Positions 1-5,924 of a stretch of DNA of 7,617 nucleotides are shown here, piece after piece. This stretch comes from Ruminococcus flavefaciens (GTDB taxonomy: Bacteria > Bacillota_A > Clostridia > Oscillospirales > Ruminococcaceae): the NCBI GenBank assembly GCA_004556875.1, contig SFFP01000079.1, positions 1 through 7,617 of the forward strand, written 5' to 3'. Position numbers and translations under genes: made by a program. Position 1 is the stretch's first letter, and each line of letters begins with the position of its first letter. The notes beneath the pieces were generated by a model. That model searched no databases, had not been told where the DNA came from, and saw nothing but the letters and a program-made list of their open reading frames with translations.

Positions 1-1
1 A

Positions 2-1399
2 AGAACTAAGGAAAGAAATGATATACACGCAGAAACAGTTTCGGGTGTTGAACAGTATCACCGCCCTGTATGGCAGAAGTTTGCTTCTATTGCCGCAGCT
101 CTGGTAATTCTTGGCGGCGCTGTAACAGGAGGCATAATGCTTAACAGAAATAAAAAACCTGCTGTCACTCCTGCTGACCCGGCTGTTTCAGCTACAACCG
201 AGCCTTCAACACAGACTACAACTCAGGAACAGACAACAGCCTCAACAGAGTCGAGCTGTCCTTTCGGGGATATCTCAAATGATAGGGTAAGAATGATGTC
301 GATCAATGCTGAATTTCCTGAGGTCGGCGAACTGAAAGCTGATTTCGTAAAAGATATCGCTGATAAATTCAACAAAGGAAAATGGACAGAATTATCAGAT
401 GCAACTACAGTTGGCGGAAAGTTCACATCACTGTATATTTACAACAACGGTGAACCATATGAGCTTGACCTCTACAGATATGACGAGGAAACAGTTGTTG
501 TGTATAAAAACGGTACAGACACCAAATATTACCAGGGCGATGAAGTTATAACAGATGCAATAAAGTTACTGGAAGAATACACTTTTGAGAAAGACGAGTT
601 AATAACACTTGAAGAATCATTAACAGACACTATCCATTATGTATGGACATTAGATAAAGCTTCCGTTGAACTGCCCTATGTCAAAAATATGCAGTATGAG
701 CTTGCTGAGTCACAGCTCAAAGAAATAGGTCTTAATGCTGAAATAGTAAAGAGTGCAGATATCACTGTACAGCCAAACTATGTTATAAAGACAGAACCCG
801 AAGCAGGTACAAAGCTCGCAGCAGGTTCAACAGTAAAACTCTACGTAAGCACAGGCAAGTCAGATAACAGCGAAACCACAAGCATGAGCGACGAAGACAG
901 AGAACTTATCGCAAAGGCACAGGCACTCTATGATGAAGCTCGTGATGTTGATGCAAAATACGGACGTTCAGCAGTGCGTTTCTTTAATATCGACGTTGAA
1001 AATTATTTTACAACAGCTGAAGGCAGATCATATTCCCCTGTATACGATATAACTCTTGATGAATTAAATGCACAGTATCACGAGACATTCAGCGACAGAT
1101 ATCCTGACAACGATAAAACCGTCAACAGATTTTTCACTATGATAGACGGTCAGTTATGCTGGCTCACAGGCAACTCAGGTGTTGACCTTTACCTTGAAAG
1201 TGCAAAGGTAACAGAAATACAGCGCCGTACAGACGATGAGATATTCTTTACTGTTGAAAGACGCTATTCTGACTACAACAATGTCAGCCTTACTCCATAT
1301 GAAGACAGCACAGAAACAGATGTGTTCTCTGTAGTTATCCAGCCAGACGGCTCATGGAAGGTAGGCGTATTCACTAATCCTCTTCCAATAGCTATCTGA
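2..1399 (+). CDS. Membrane-anchored PASTA-domain protein, possible anti-sigma factor (5' partial)
   Basis: The frame is open from the first complete codon of the window (position 2), so the true start lies upstream; the ATG at 137 lies inside the membrane helix and is not the start. The 465 visible residues read as a short cytoplasmic piece, a hydrophobic helix at about 80-140 (FASIAAALVILGGAVTGG), a Thr/Ser/Pro-rich linker at about 158-260, a mixed alpha/beta region of unknown family at about 280-650, one PASTA domain at about 665-850 (starts VELPYVKNM, ends STVKLYVSTG, with the typical PEAGTKLAAG turn), and a C-terminal domain at about 890-1396 that I do not recognise with certainty. That last domain has a faint resemblance to IseA-type peptidoglycan hydrolase inhibitors. 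PASTA domains usually bind cell-wall muropeptides or beta-lactams. Topology and linker match the protein at 5925, so an anti-sigma or wall-sensor role is plausible but inferred. No kinase domain is visible in the window. Confidence 0.85.
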   Translation, partial: RTKERNDIHAETVSGVEQYHRPVWQKFASIAAALVILGGAVTGGIMLNRNKKPAVTPADPAVSATTEPSTQTTTQEQTTASTESSCPFGDISNDRVRMMSINAEFPEVGELKADFVKDIADKFNKGKWTELSDATTVGGKFTSLYIYNNGEPYELDLYRYDEETVVVYKNGTDTKYYQGDEVITDAIKLLEEYTFEKDELITLEESLTDTIHYVWTLDKASVELPYVKNMQYELAESQLKEIGLNAEIVKSADITVQPNYVIKTEPEAGTKLAAGSTVKLYVSTGKSDNSETTSMSDEDRELIAKAQALYDEARDVDAKYGRSAVRFFNIDVENYFTTAEGRSYSPVYDITLDELNAQYHETFSDRYPDNDKTVNRFFTMIDGQLCWLTGNSGVDLYLESAKVTEIQRRTDDEIFFTVERRYSDYNNVSLTPYEDSTETDVFSVVIQPDGSWKVGVFTNPLPIAI

Positions 1400-1425
1400 T
1401 ACGAACATGAATAAGATATCAATAC

Positions 1426-1462
1426 ATAAGGGGCGATGTTATACATCGCCCCTTATATTTTT
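1426..1462 (+). terminator. Rho-independent terminator of the PASTA gene
   Basis: A perfect 14-bp stem (1426-1439 with 1443-1456; core AAGGGGCGATGT pairing with ACATCGCCCCTT) closes a TAT loop and is followed by a T-rich run at 1458-1462. It starts 27 nt after the TGA of the PASTA gene. The T tract is on the plus-strand side only, so it mainly stops rightward transcription. It could partly help on the convergent bioA side, where the bases after the stem are not U-rich. Confidence 0.9.
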
Positions 1463-1480
1463 ATTTGCAGCATTATATGT

Positions 1481-1520
1481 GCGGCTATCATCCGCCCGAA
1501 ATGTAGTGGGCGCGGCTATA
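1481..1520. repeat. Short GC-rich intergenic repeat (GCGGCTAT twice)
   Basis: In the AT-rich gap between the two convergent genes, GCGGCTAT occurs at 1481-1488 and 1512-1519. Between them are CGCCC (about 1493-1497) and GGGCG (about 1508-1512), which can pair across a loop of about 10 nt. This looks like a remnant of a small dispersed intergenic palindrome, but only one copy is in the window, so this is weak. Confidence 0.3.
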
Positions 1521-1553
1521 TTTTGTTTGTAATTATTTACGCGGAGAAAGGGT

Positions 1554-1568
1554 GCAGCGTCACGCTGC
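1554..1568 (-). terminator. Weak candidate terminator of the bio operon
   Basis: GCAGCG (1554-1559) pairs with CGCTGC (1563-1568) around a TCA loop, 28 nt beyond the bioA stop on the minus strand. The stem is only 6 bp. On the minus strand it is followed by ACCCTTTCTCC, which is pyrimidine-rich but not a good U tract. It may stop the operon inefficiently; the stronger hairpin at 1426-1456 lies further on. Confidence 0.35.
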
Positions 1569-1596
1569 TAAATTCTGATTTATCTGAGTCTGACAG

Positions 1597-2799
1597 TTAA
1601 GCCCTGAACCATGCTTTCATGGTGTCAAGAATAGTCACAAGCTCCTGCTCGCTTATGACATAGGGCGGCATTGCGTACATATATTTAAGGAAAGTCCTGC
1701 TGAAAACGCCCCTGTCATAGGCGAATTTCCTAAATCCGTCAAGAACTGCTCCGTCGTACACTTCAATGCACACGCAGCCGCCCATTATGCGGACTTCCTT
1801 TACGCGAGAATCAGCAAAGCCGTTCATCTCACGACGCATTATCTCCTCGATACGCTTTATTTTGCCAAGATAGTTCTCACGCTCAAAAAGCTCAATGGAT
1901 TTGAGTGCCGCACTGCAGGCAAGAGCATTGCCCATAAAAGTCGGTCCGTGCATAAGCGCGTGAGTCGGGTCATCACTGTAGAAGCCCTGCCACACCCTGC
2001 GGTTTGCAACTGTTGCCGCATGACCGATATATCCGCCTGTAAGAGCCTTTCCGAGACATATTATATCAGGGAGCACAAGGTCTGCAACAAAGCGGTTTCC
2101 TGTACGTCCGAATCCTGTTGCCACCTCATCAAAAATAAGAAGCACATCATACTTGTCACAAAGCTCCCTTGCACGTTTCAGAAACGATACATCGTACATT
2201 CTCATGCCGCCTGCGCCCTGTAAAAGGGGTTCTACAATAAAGCAGGTAAGGCGCTCGCCGTACTCAGCAAAAGCCTTTTCAAGTGCAGGTATCTCTGTGG
2301 GGATATGGACTACTCCCCTTTTCTTTTCATTTGAGTTTCCGAAAGCGAAGTGATAATCCTCATCGTCACCTACCTCCATAGCCTTGAATGTGTCGCCGTG
2401 ATAAGCGTGTTCAAGGGCAAGGATAGTATCACGCTTTGAGCCGCGGTTAGTGTTGAACTGCAAAGCCATTTTCAGCGCTACCTCAACGGCTACACTTCCC
2501 GAGTCTGAAAAAAAGCAGTAGTCAAGGTCGCCGGGAAGCCACTTTGCAAGCTTGTCCGAGAGCTTCTGCACAGGCTCATGTGTCAGTCCGCCAAGCATAA
2601 CATGAGCGAACTTTTCAAGCTGTCCGCTTATAGCCGCATTTATTTCAGGGTGATTGTAGCCGTGAATTACACTCCACCATGACGATACCGAGTCGATAAG
2701 GTCGTGACCGTCCTCAGTATAGAGGTGAACGCCATCTGCACGGCTTATTTTTATAGGCGCATCAAGAGTTTTCATCTGAGCATATGGATACCATATCAT
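1597..2799 (-). CDS. bioA: Adenosylmethionine-8-amino-7-oxononanoate aminotransferase (DAPA synthase)
   Basis: A class III PLP aminotransferase that converts KAPA to 7,8-diaminopelargonate, the third-from-last step of biotin synthesis, normally with S-adenosylmethionine as amino donor. The 400 residues carry the BioA signatures: SSWW at 39-42 in the substrate pocket, HAYHGDT at 131-137, DEVATGFGRTG at 224-234 with D224 for the PLP ring nitrogen, K251 in LGKALTGG as the Schiff-base lysine, HGPTFMGN at 284-291, and R368 before MPPY as the likely KAPA carboxylate contact. The ATG at 2797-2799 was chosen because AGGGAGG (2807-2813) sits 7 nt upstream; the longer frame to 2853 would start inside bioD. 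Last gene of the operon, 13 nt after bioD, with its ribosome-binding site overlapping the bioD stop. Amino donor identity (SAM or lysine) cannot be told from sequence. Confidence 0.95.
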   Translation of the reverse strand: MIWYPYAQMKTLDAPIKISRADGVHLYTEDGHDLIDSVSSWWSVIHGYNHPEINAAISGQLEKFAHVMLGGLTHEPVQKLSDKLAKWLPGDLDYCFFSDSGSVAVEVALKMALQFNTNRGSKRDTILALEHAYHGDTFKAMEVGDDEDYHFAFGNSNEKKRGVVHIPTEIPALEKAFAEYGERLTCFIVEPLLQGAGGMRMYDVSFLKRARELCDKYDVLLIFDEVATGFGRTGNRFVADLVLPDIICLGKALTGGYIGHAATVANRRVWQGFYSDDPTHALMHGPTFMGNALACSAALKSIELFERENYLGKIKRIEEIMRREMNGFADSRVKEVRIMGGCVCIEVYDGAVLDGFRKFAYDRGVFSRTFLKYMYAMPPYVISEQELVTILDTMKAWFRA

Positions 2800-2806
2800 G
2801 TCTTTT

Positions 2807-2813
2807 CCTCCCT
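2807..2813 (-). promoter_or_regulatory. Ribosome-binding site of bioA
   Basis: AGGGAGG on the minus strand, 7 nt before ATG 2799. It overlaps the first base of the bioD stop codon, so bioA is likely translated in coupling with bioD. It decides the start against the longer frame beginning at 2853. Confidence 0.85.
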
Positions 2814-3499
2814 TATTCACAAAGCGAAGCCAGAAACTCCGCGTCAATGTCAATATCTTTGCTGTCAGCGCTTACGCAGGCTATCACAGGCACTCCCGTA
2901 AGCTTTTCACACATAGCCTTGTTGTCCTCTTCCATTATATCTCCCTTGTGGAAGTTATTGAGGATAAGTCCCTTTACGGTTATATCGCGCTGTTTCATGT
3001 ACTCGCAGGTGAGAACAGCGTAATTTATAGTGCCGAGACCAGCGTCTGCAATAACGATACAGGGAAGCTCCAGAGCCTTGATGATATCCTCAAGGAAAAG
3101 TTTATTTTCCTCATCATATCTTATAGGACAGACAATGCCGCCGCTTCCCTCTGCTATGACGTAACCATACTTTCCGCAGACCTTTTTATAGTCGGAAACC
3201 ACGCGGTCAAGCTCCACAGGCGAACCCTCTATCTTAGAGGCAAGATGCGGAGACGCCGCGGTTTCGTATATATACGGACACATTTCTTCAAGGGGCTGTT
3301 CAATGCCCGAAACCGTTTTTACGTGCAGAGCATCACCCGGAATCAAGCTTCCGTCGCTTCTGCGGTCATTTCCGCTCATTGCCGCCTTGAAATATGCGGC
3401 ACTTTTACCGCTTTCATGGAGCTTTTTAAGCAGAAGTCCTGTAACATAGGTCTTGCCTATATCAGTACCTGTACCTGTTATGAATATGCCCTTGCTCAT
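2813..3499 (-). CDS. bioD: Dethiobiotin synthetase
   Basis: ATP-dependent dethiobiotin synthase, which carboxylates DAPA with CO2 and closes the ureido ring; cytoplasmic. At 228 residues it is the usual family length. The P-loop GTGTDIGKT is at residues 9-17 (K16, T17 on phosphate). K38 in KAAMSG matches the conserved lysine of the KPxxSG motif in the E. coli enzyme, with the proline replaced by alanine. D56 (PGDALH) and E117 (AEGSGG, 116-121) match the metal-binding acidic residues. The ATG overlaps the bioB stop by 4 nt (ATGA), and AAGGAG lies 6 nt upstream inside the bioB end, so the two are translationally coupled. The downstream gene, bioA, supplies its substrate. Open frames on the opposite strand here are shadows. 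Confidence 0.96.
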   Translation of the reverse strand: MSKGIFITGTGTDIGKTYVTGLLLKKLHESGKSAAYFKAAMSGNDRRSDGSLIPGDALHVKTVSGIEQPLEEMCPYIYETAASPHLASKIEGSPVELDRVVSDYKKVCGKYGYVIAEGSGGIVCPIRYDEENKLFLEDIIKALELPCIVIADAGLGTINYAVLTCEYMKQRDITVKGLILNNFHKGDIMEEDNKAMCEKLTGVPVIACVSADSKDIDIDAEFLASLCE

Positions 3500-4467
3500 T
3501 TCTGTCTCCTTTCCGTTGAAAAGCCCATACTGCGGAGCATTTCAATATCGCCCTTTATGTCATTTCCCGAAGTGGTGAGCATATCGCCTGTTATAGTCGC
3601 ATCAGCCCCCGAAAGGAAAGCCTTTGCGCCGCAGTTTTCCATAAGGTTTCTGCCCGCCACAAGCCTTATATCAGCTTCGGGAACTATATATCGGAATATA
3701 GCTACAGTGCGCAGGATATCCTCTGCGGTGATACGTTCGGTATTTTCAAGTGGAGTACCCTTTATCGGCATGAGAGCATTTATAGGTATGGACTTTACGC
3801 CAAGCTCCGAAAGACTGACAGCCATATCTATCCTGTCCTCCCAGTTTTCGCCCATTCCGATTATGCCGCCCGAACAGACCTCAAAGCCTGCCTTCTTAGC
3901 ACGGCGGATACATTCAAGCTTGTCATCGTAGGTATGAGTCGTACAGATATTGGGGAAATTTCTCCGTGATGTCTCGATATTAGCATGATAGCGCCTTACA
4001 CCAGCACTGTGCAGACGGTCAAACTGCTCCTGAGAGAGAAGACCGTGTGAAGCACAAAGCTCCATTCTGCTCCTGCTGACCAGAAGCCTGTATGCTGAGA
4101 CAGCCTTTTCAAAGTCCTCACTGCTGAGTGTCCTGCCTGCGGTGACAATGGAAAAGCGATGAACTCCCCTTTCCTCGTTGTGAAGGCATTCTTCGAGTAT
4201 CTTCTCCTCGTCAAGAAAACTGTACTCCTCTATGCCTGTACAGTGATGTGCCGACTGAGCGCAGAATTTGCAGTTTTCCGAGCATTTTCCGCTTCGTCCG
4301 TTGATTATGCTGCAAAGGTCAACGTGGTCGCCCTTGAAGTGCTTCCTTATCATATCAGCACCGCGGCAAAGTTCATCAAGCTCAGCAGCAAGGAAAAATT
4401 CCGTATCATCACTGCGCTTTATGCGGTGACCGCCGATTATGTCCTCAGCAAGTTTTATAACGTTCAT
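3496..4467 (-). CDS. bioB: Biotin synthase (radical SAM), atypical auxiliary-cluster ligands
   Basis: A radical SAM enzyme that inserts sulfur into dethiobiotin to form biotin. The 323 residues include the SAM-cluster motif C62-x3-C66-x2-C69 (CSENCKFC), followed by AQSAHH, then YHANIETS (160-167), VCSGGIIGMGE (197-207) and IRLVAGR (267-273). In E. coli the auxiliary [2Fe-2S] cluster is held by C97, C128, C188 and R260. Here C138, C198 and R268 align with the last three, but the C97 position is S106 (RFSIVTAGR). Extra cysteines C175 (NICTTHTY) and C186 are present instead. This pattern is typical of BioB from strict anaerobes. ATG 4467 was chosen because AGGAGG (4475-4480) is 7 nt upstream; the TTG at 4473 would leave only 1 nt. 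It starts 2 nt after the bioY stop and overlaps bioD by 4 nt. Confidence 0.95.
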   Translation of the reverse strand: MNVIKLAEDIIGGHRIKRSDDTEFFLAAELDELCRGADMIRKHFKGDHVDLCSIINGRSGKCSENCKFCAQSAHHCTGIEEYSFLDEEKILEECLHNEERGVHRFSIVTAGRTLSSEDFEKAVSAYRLLVSRSRMELCASHGLLSQEQFDRLHSAGVRRYHANIETSRRNFPNICTTHTYDDKLECIRRAKKAGFEVCSGGIIGMGENWEDRIDMAVSLSELGVKSIPINALMPIKGTPLENTERITAEDILRTVAIFRYIVPEADIRLVAGRNLMENCGAKAFLSGADATITGDMLTTSGNDIKGDIEMLRSMGFSTERRQK

Positions 4468-4469
4468 AT

Positions 4470-5012
4470 TCAAGCCTCCTTATATTTAAGAACAGGCAGC
4501 AGTCTCTTTCCGAGAACTGCCGAAAGTATACACAGACATATGTCCCCGGGAACTGCAAGCAAAAAGCAGTAAAGAAACAAGCTCCACAGACCCACAGGCT
4601 TTTCAAGCCAGAAACGGCTGATGAGCCAGTAATAGAACATTCCCACAGCATAGACAGCCATTAGTCCTGCAAAACAGGCGGCAAGCAGTCTTCTGAACGT
4701 GAGAGCGCCGCTGTGAGCGATAACTCCCGTAATGAATGAACCGAGAATAAATCCGATAAGATAGCCGAAAGTCGGCTGAAGCACATAACCTATACCGCCG
4801 CCGCTTGTAAATATGGGAAGTCCTGCAAGTCCAAGTATCACGTAAACTCCCACAGCCGCCGCACCCTTTCTGCTGCCAAGAAGAACTCCTGCAAGAGTAG
4901 TGAACAAAAACTGTAGTGTAAACGGACATACGGGTACAGGTATGCGTATAAAAGCACCTGCCGCTATAAGCGCCGTGAACAGCGCAGTCATTATGATATC
5001 CTTAGTTTTCAT
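4470..5012 (-). CDS. bioY: Biotin transporter S component BioY (ECF family)
   Basis: The membrane substrate-binding component of a biotin ECF transporter. At 180 residues it has the family length and about six hydrophobic segments. BioY marks are visible: the ALFTALIAAGA helix (10-20), PVPVCPFTLQ (25-34), GLAGLPIF (61-68), the glycine-rich GGGIG followed by QPTFGYLIGF (79-88), and PGD (155-157) in the last helix. The start ATG is preceded by AGAGG with 6 nt spacing. It is the first gene of the operon and its stop falls 2 nt before the bioB start; the bioB ribosome-binding site is written in its last codons. The energising ATPases and EcfT are not in the window, so it relies on a shared module encoded elsewhere or works alone. 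Biotin is the expected substrate; uptake of precursors is possible but not shown. Confidence 0.95.
   Translation of the reverse strand: MKTKDIIMTALFTALIAAGAFIRIPVPVCPFTLQFLFTTLAGVLLGSRKGAAAVGVYVILGLAGLPIFTSGGGIGYVLQPTFGYLIGFILGSFITGVIAHSGALTFRRLLAACFAGLMAVYAVGMFYYWLISRFWLEKPVGLWSLFLYCFLLAVPGDICLCILSAVLGKRLLPVLKYKEA
4475..4480 (-). promoter_or_regulatory. Ribosome-binding site of bioB
   Basis: A perfect AGGAGG on the minus strand, inside the last codons of bioY. It is 7 nt before ATG 4467 but only 1 nt before the in-frame TTG at 4473, which settles the start of bioB at 4467. Confidence 0.85.
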
Positions 5013-5041
5013 GGCTTACCTCTTTTCAAAGAATTTATTCA

Positions 5042-5070
5042 ATTATACCACTTTGAAACGAAATCGTCAA
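5042..5070 (-). promoter_or_regulatory. Sigma-A promoter of the bioYBDA operon
   Basis: On the minus strand, -35 TTGACG (5065-5070) and -10 TATAAT (5042-5047) are separated by exactly 17 bp. Eleven of twelve positions match consensus. The predicted start is near 5035, giving a short leader of about 22 nt before bioY. The -35 lies inside the repeat cluster at 5064-5108, as expected for a repressed promoter. Confidence 0.88.
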
Positions 5071-5108
5071 CTAAATCGTCAACGCAAAGTTGACACGCAA
5101 GCTAACAA
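5064..5108 (-). promoter_or_regulatory. Candidate doubled biotin-repressor (BirA-like) operator
   Basis: Read on the minus strand, four related 8-mers occur: TTGTTAGC (5101-5108), GTGTCAAC (5089-5096), then GTTGACGA twice (5076-5083 and 5064-5071). The first pairs with the third and the second with the fourth as inverted half-sites, each with 17 bp between arms, the two pairs offset by 12 bp. Known BirA operators are TTGTwAACC-N14 to 16-GGTTwACAA, equal to 16-18 bp between such 8-mers, so spacing and half-site (kyGTyArC) fit loosely. The innermost arms also form a tight inverted repeat with a 5-bp spacer. The cluster covers the bio promoter -35. The protein that binds it is inferred, not shown. 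Confidence 0.6.
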
Positions 5109-5226
5109 TCATACTTTTCTTGTTATTTCCTATTTACTTTATCACGCTCTTATGTTATAAGCGCAGATCCTGCGTGCCCTTTTTCACGGCGCAGATGAAA
5201 AATCGGCAGATATTTCCCCGCATTCC
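5109..5226. other. Intergenic stretch between bio operator and rightward promoter
   Basis: I see no gene here. GCGCAGAT occurs twice (5161-5168 and 5189-5196), and CGCAG-ATC-CTGCG (5162-5174) is a 5-bp hairpin followed by a T-rich run at 5180-5184. The stem is too short to call a terminator with confidence, and no plus-strand transcript upstream would need it. Confidence 0.4.
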
Positions 5227-5255
5227 TTGCTATTTTCAAGCTTATATGCTATAAT
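5227..5255 (+). promoter_or_regulatory. Candidate promoter of the sigma factor gene
   Basis: -35 TTGCTA (5227-5232, four of six matches), a 17-bp spacer, and -10 TATAAT (5250-5255) extended by TG at 5247-5248 (TGCTATAAT). The predicted start is near 5262, giving a leader of about 200 nt before the GTG at 5463. This is a housekeeping-type promoter. A promoter recognised by the sigma factor itself was not identified. Confidence 0.6.
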
Positions 5256-5270
5256 TAATGTGTCATTAAT
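5254..5270. promoter_or_regulatory. Perfect palindrome at the predicted start site (candidate operator)
   Basis: ATTAATG-TGT-CATTAAT, with 7-bp perfect arms centred on 5262, overlaps the last bases of the -10 element and the expected transcription start. The position suits a repressor site. No regulator can be assigned from the sequence. Confidence 0.45.
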
Positions 5271-5293
5271 AACCGTGTAAGGCGGATATTGCT

Positions 5294-5308
5294 GCGAACA
5301 CAGTTCGC
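5294..5308. repeat. Palindrome GCGAAC-ACA-GTTCGC in the sigma leader
   Basis: A perfect 6-bp inverted repeat with a 3-nt centre, lying in the predicted leader. As DNA it resembles the LexA box of Gram-positive bacteria (CGAAC-N4-GTTCG) but its spacer is one base short. As RNA it would be a small hairpin. Function unknown. Confidence 0.35.
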
Positions 5309-5371
5309 GGAGCGCAAATTCTTTGCATAGTAAGGAAGTTGTGCAGATATTGATTAAAGCACAGCGCAAAT

Positions 5372-5403
5372 TTGTTCACAAAACGTTAACAGATTGTTTA
5401 CAA
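5372..5403. promoter_or_regulatory. BirA-like inverted repeat upstream of the sigma gene
   Basis: TTGTTCAC (5372-5379), 16 bp, then GTTTACAA (5396-5403). On the minus strand the first arm reads TTGTAAAC, the classical BirA half-site, and 16 bp between arms fits the BirA range. GTTAAC (5385-5390) lies in the spacer. It is 60 bp before the sigma start and about 300 bp from the bioY promoter. The region is AT-rich, so chance is a real possibility. Confidence 0.3.
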
Positions 5404-5447
5404 TTTAATTTGCACATTTCACCCACTTAAACAGTTAATCATTATTG

Positions 5448-5455
5448 AAGGGAGG
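5448..5455 (+). promoter_or_regulatory. Ribosome-binding site of the sigma gene
   Basis: AAGGGAGG ends 7 nt before GTG 5463. The upstream in-frame TTG at 5445 sits before and against this site and cannot use it, so GTG 5463 is taken as the start. Confidence 0.8.
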
Positions 5456-5462
5456 TTTCAGA

Positions 5463-5921
5463 GTGTCAGTGGATATCAACGATCAATACGATAAAATCTT
5501 CCGTTATTGTTACTACAAGGTCCATGACCGCGATTTAGCAGAAGATCTGACACAAGAGACCTTTCTAAGATTTCTCGAAAGCTCTCACTACAAAGATATG
5601 GGCAAGGAGCTCCACTACCTGTACACCATCGCAGGAAATTTGTGTACAGATGCCTATCATCGCAAGCAAACAGAAGAGCTGACGGAAAATATAACCGATA
5701 ACAAAGACTATGAGGACTTTATTCTTACAAATGTGGCTCTCGGCAACGCCATCGGGAATCTCCCAGCCGAGGATCAGGAGATAATAATCCTGCGCTATGT
5801 AAATGAAGTTCCAATAGGTGTGCTGAGCGAGATCTACGGAGTCTCAAGGTTCAAAATGAGCCGAAGGATAAAGCAGATAATCACACGCCTGAAAAATGAT
5901 TTTAAAGGATCGGAGGGCTAA
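5463..5921 (+). CDS. RNA polymerase sigma factor, sigma-70 family, ECF-like
   Basis: A 152-residue two-domain sigma factor that would direct RNA polymerase to a special promoter set. Region 2 covers about residues 5-70, with the core-binding signature DLAEDLTQETF (24-34). Region 4 is at about 93-145, starting with LPAEDQEIIILRY (100-112) and a helix-turn-helix around IGVLSEIYGVSRFKMSRRIKQI. The family usually has 160-190 residues, so this is a short member with a short acidic linker (about 70-90) and no extra C-terminal domain. GTG 5463 is chosen from its ribosome-binding site. The next gene starts 3 nt after the TAA and its ribosome-binding site lies in the last sigma codons, the usual layout of a sigma factor with its anti-sigma factor. 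The target promoters are not known from the sequence. Confidence 0.88.
   Translation: MSVDINDQYDKIFRYCYYKVHDRDLAEDLTQETFLRFLESSHYKDMGKELHYLYTIAGNLCTDAYHRKQTEELTENITDNKDYEDFILTNVALGNAIGNLPAEDQEIIILRYVNEVPIGVLSEIYGVSRFKMSRRIKQIITRLKNDFKGSEG
5912..5917 (+). promoter_or_regulatory. Ribosome-binding site of the membrane protein gene
   Basis: GGAGGG inside the last sigma codons lies 7 nt before TTG 5925. The in-frame ATG at 5937 would be 19 nt away, so the TTG start is preferred. The position suggests translational coupling to the sigma gene. Confidence 0.65.
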
Positions 5922-5924
5922 GGC

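Noticed and set aside
2798..3931. Long plus-strand open frame of 377 codons opposite bioD and bioB
   Set aside because: It lies wholly antisense to two clear biotin genes with intact catalytic motifs, resembles no family, and is explained by codon bias of the opposite strand.
4471..4473. TTG as start of bioB
   Set aside because: It is only 1 nt after AGGAGG, while ATG 4467 has ideal 7-nt spacing and gives the usual protein length.
5013..5041. Riboswitch in the bioY leader
   Set aside because: The predicted leader is only about 22 nt, too short for an aptamer. Control by a repressor at the promoter fits better.
5184..5369. Minus-strand frame of 61 codons in the divergent intergenic region
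   Set aside because: It starts with TTG, has no ribosome-binding site before it, shows no recognisable domain, and runs through the rightward promoter and both palindromes.
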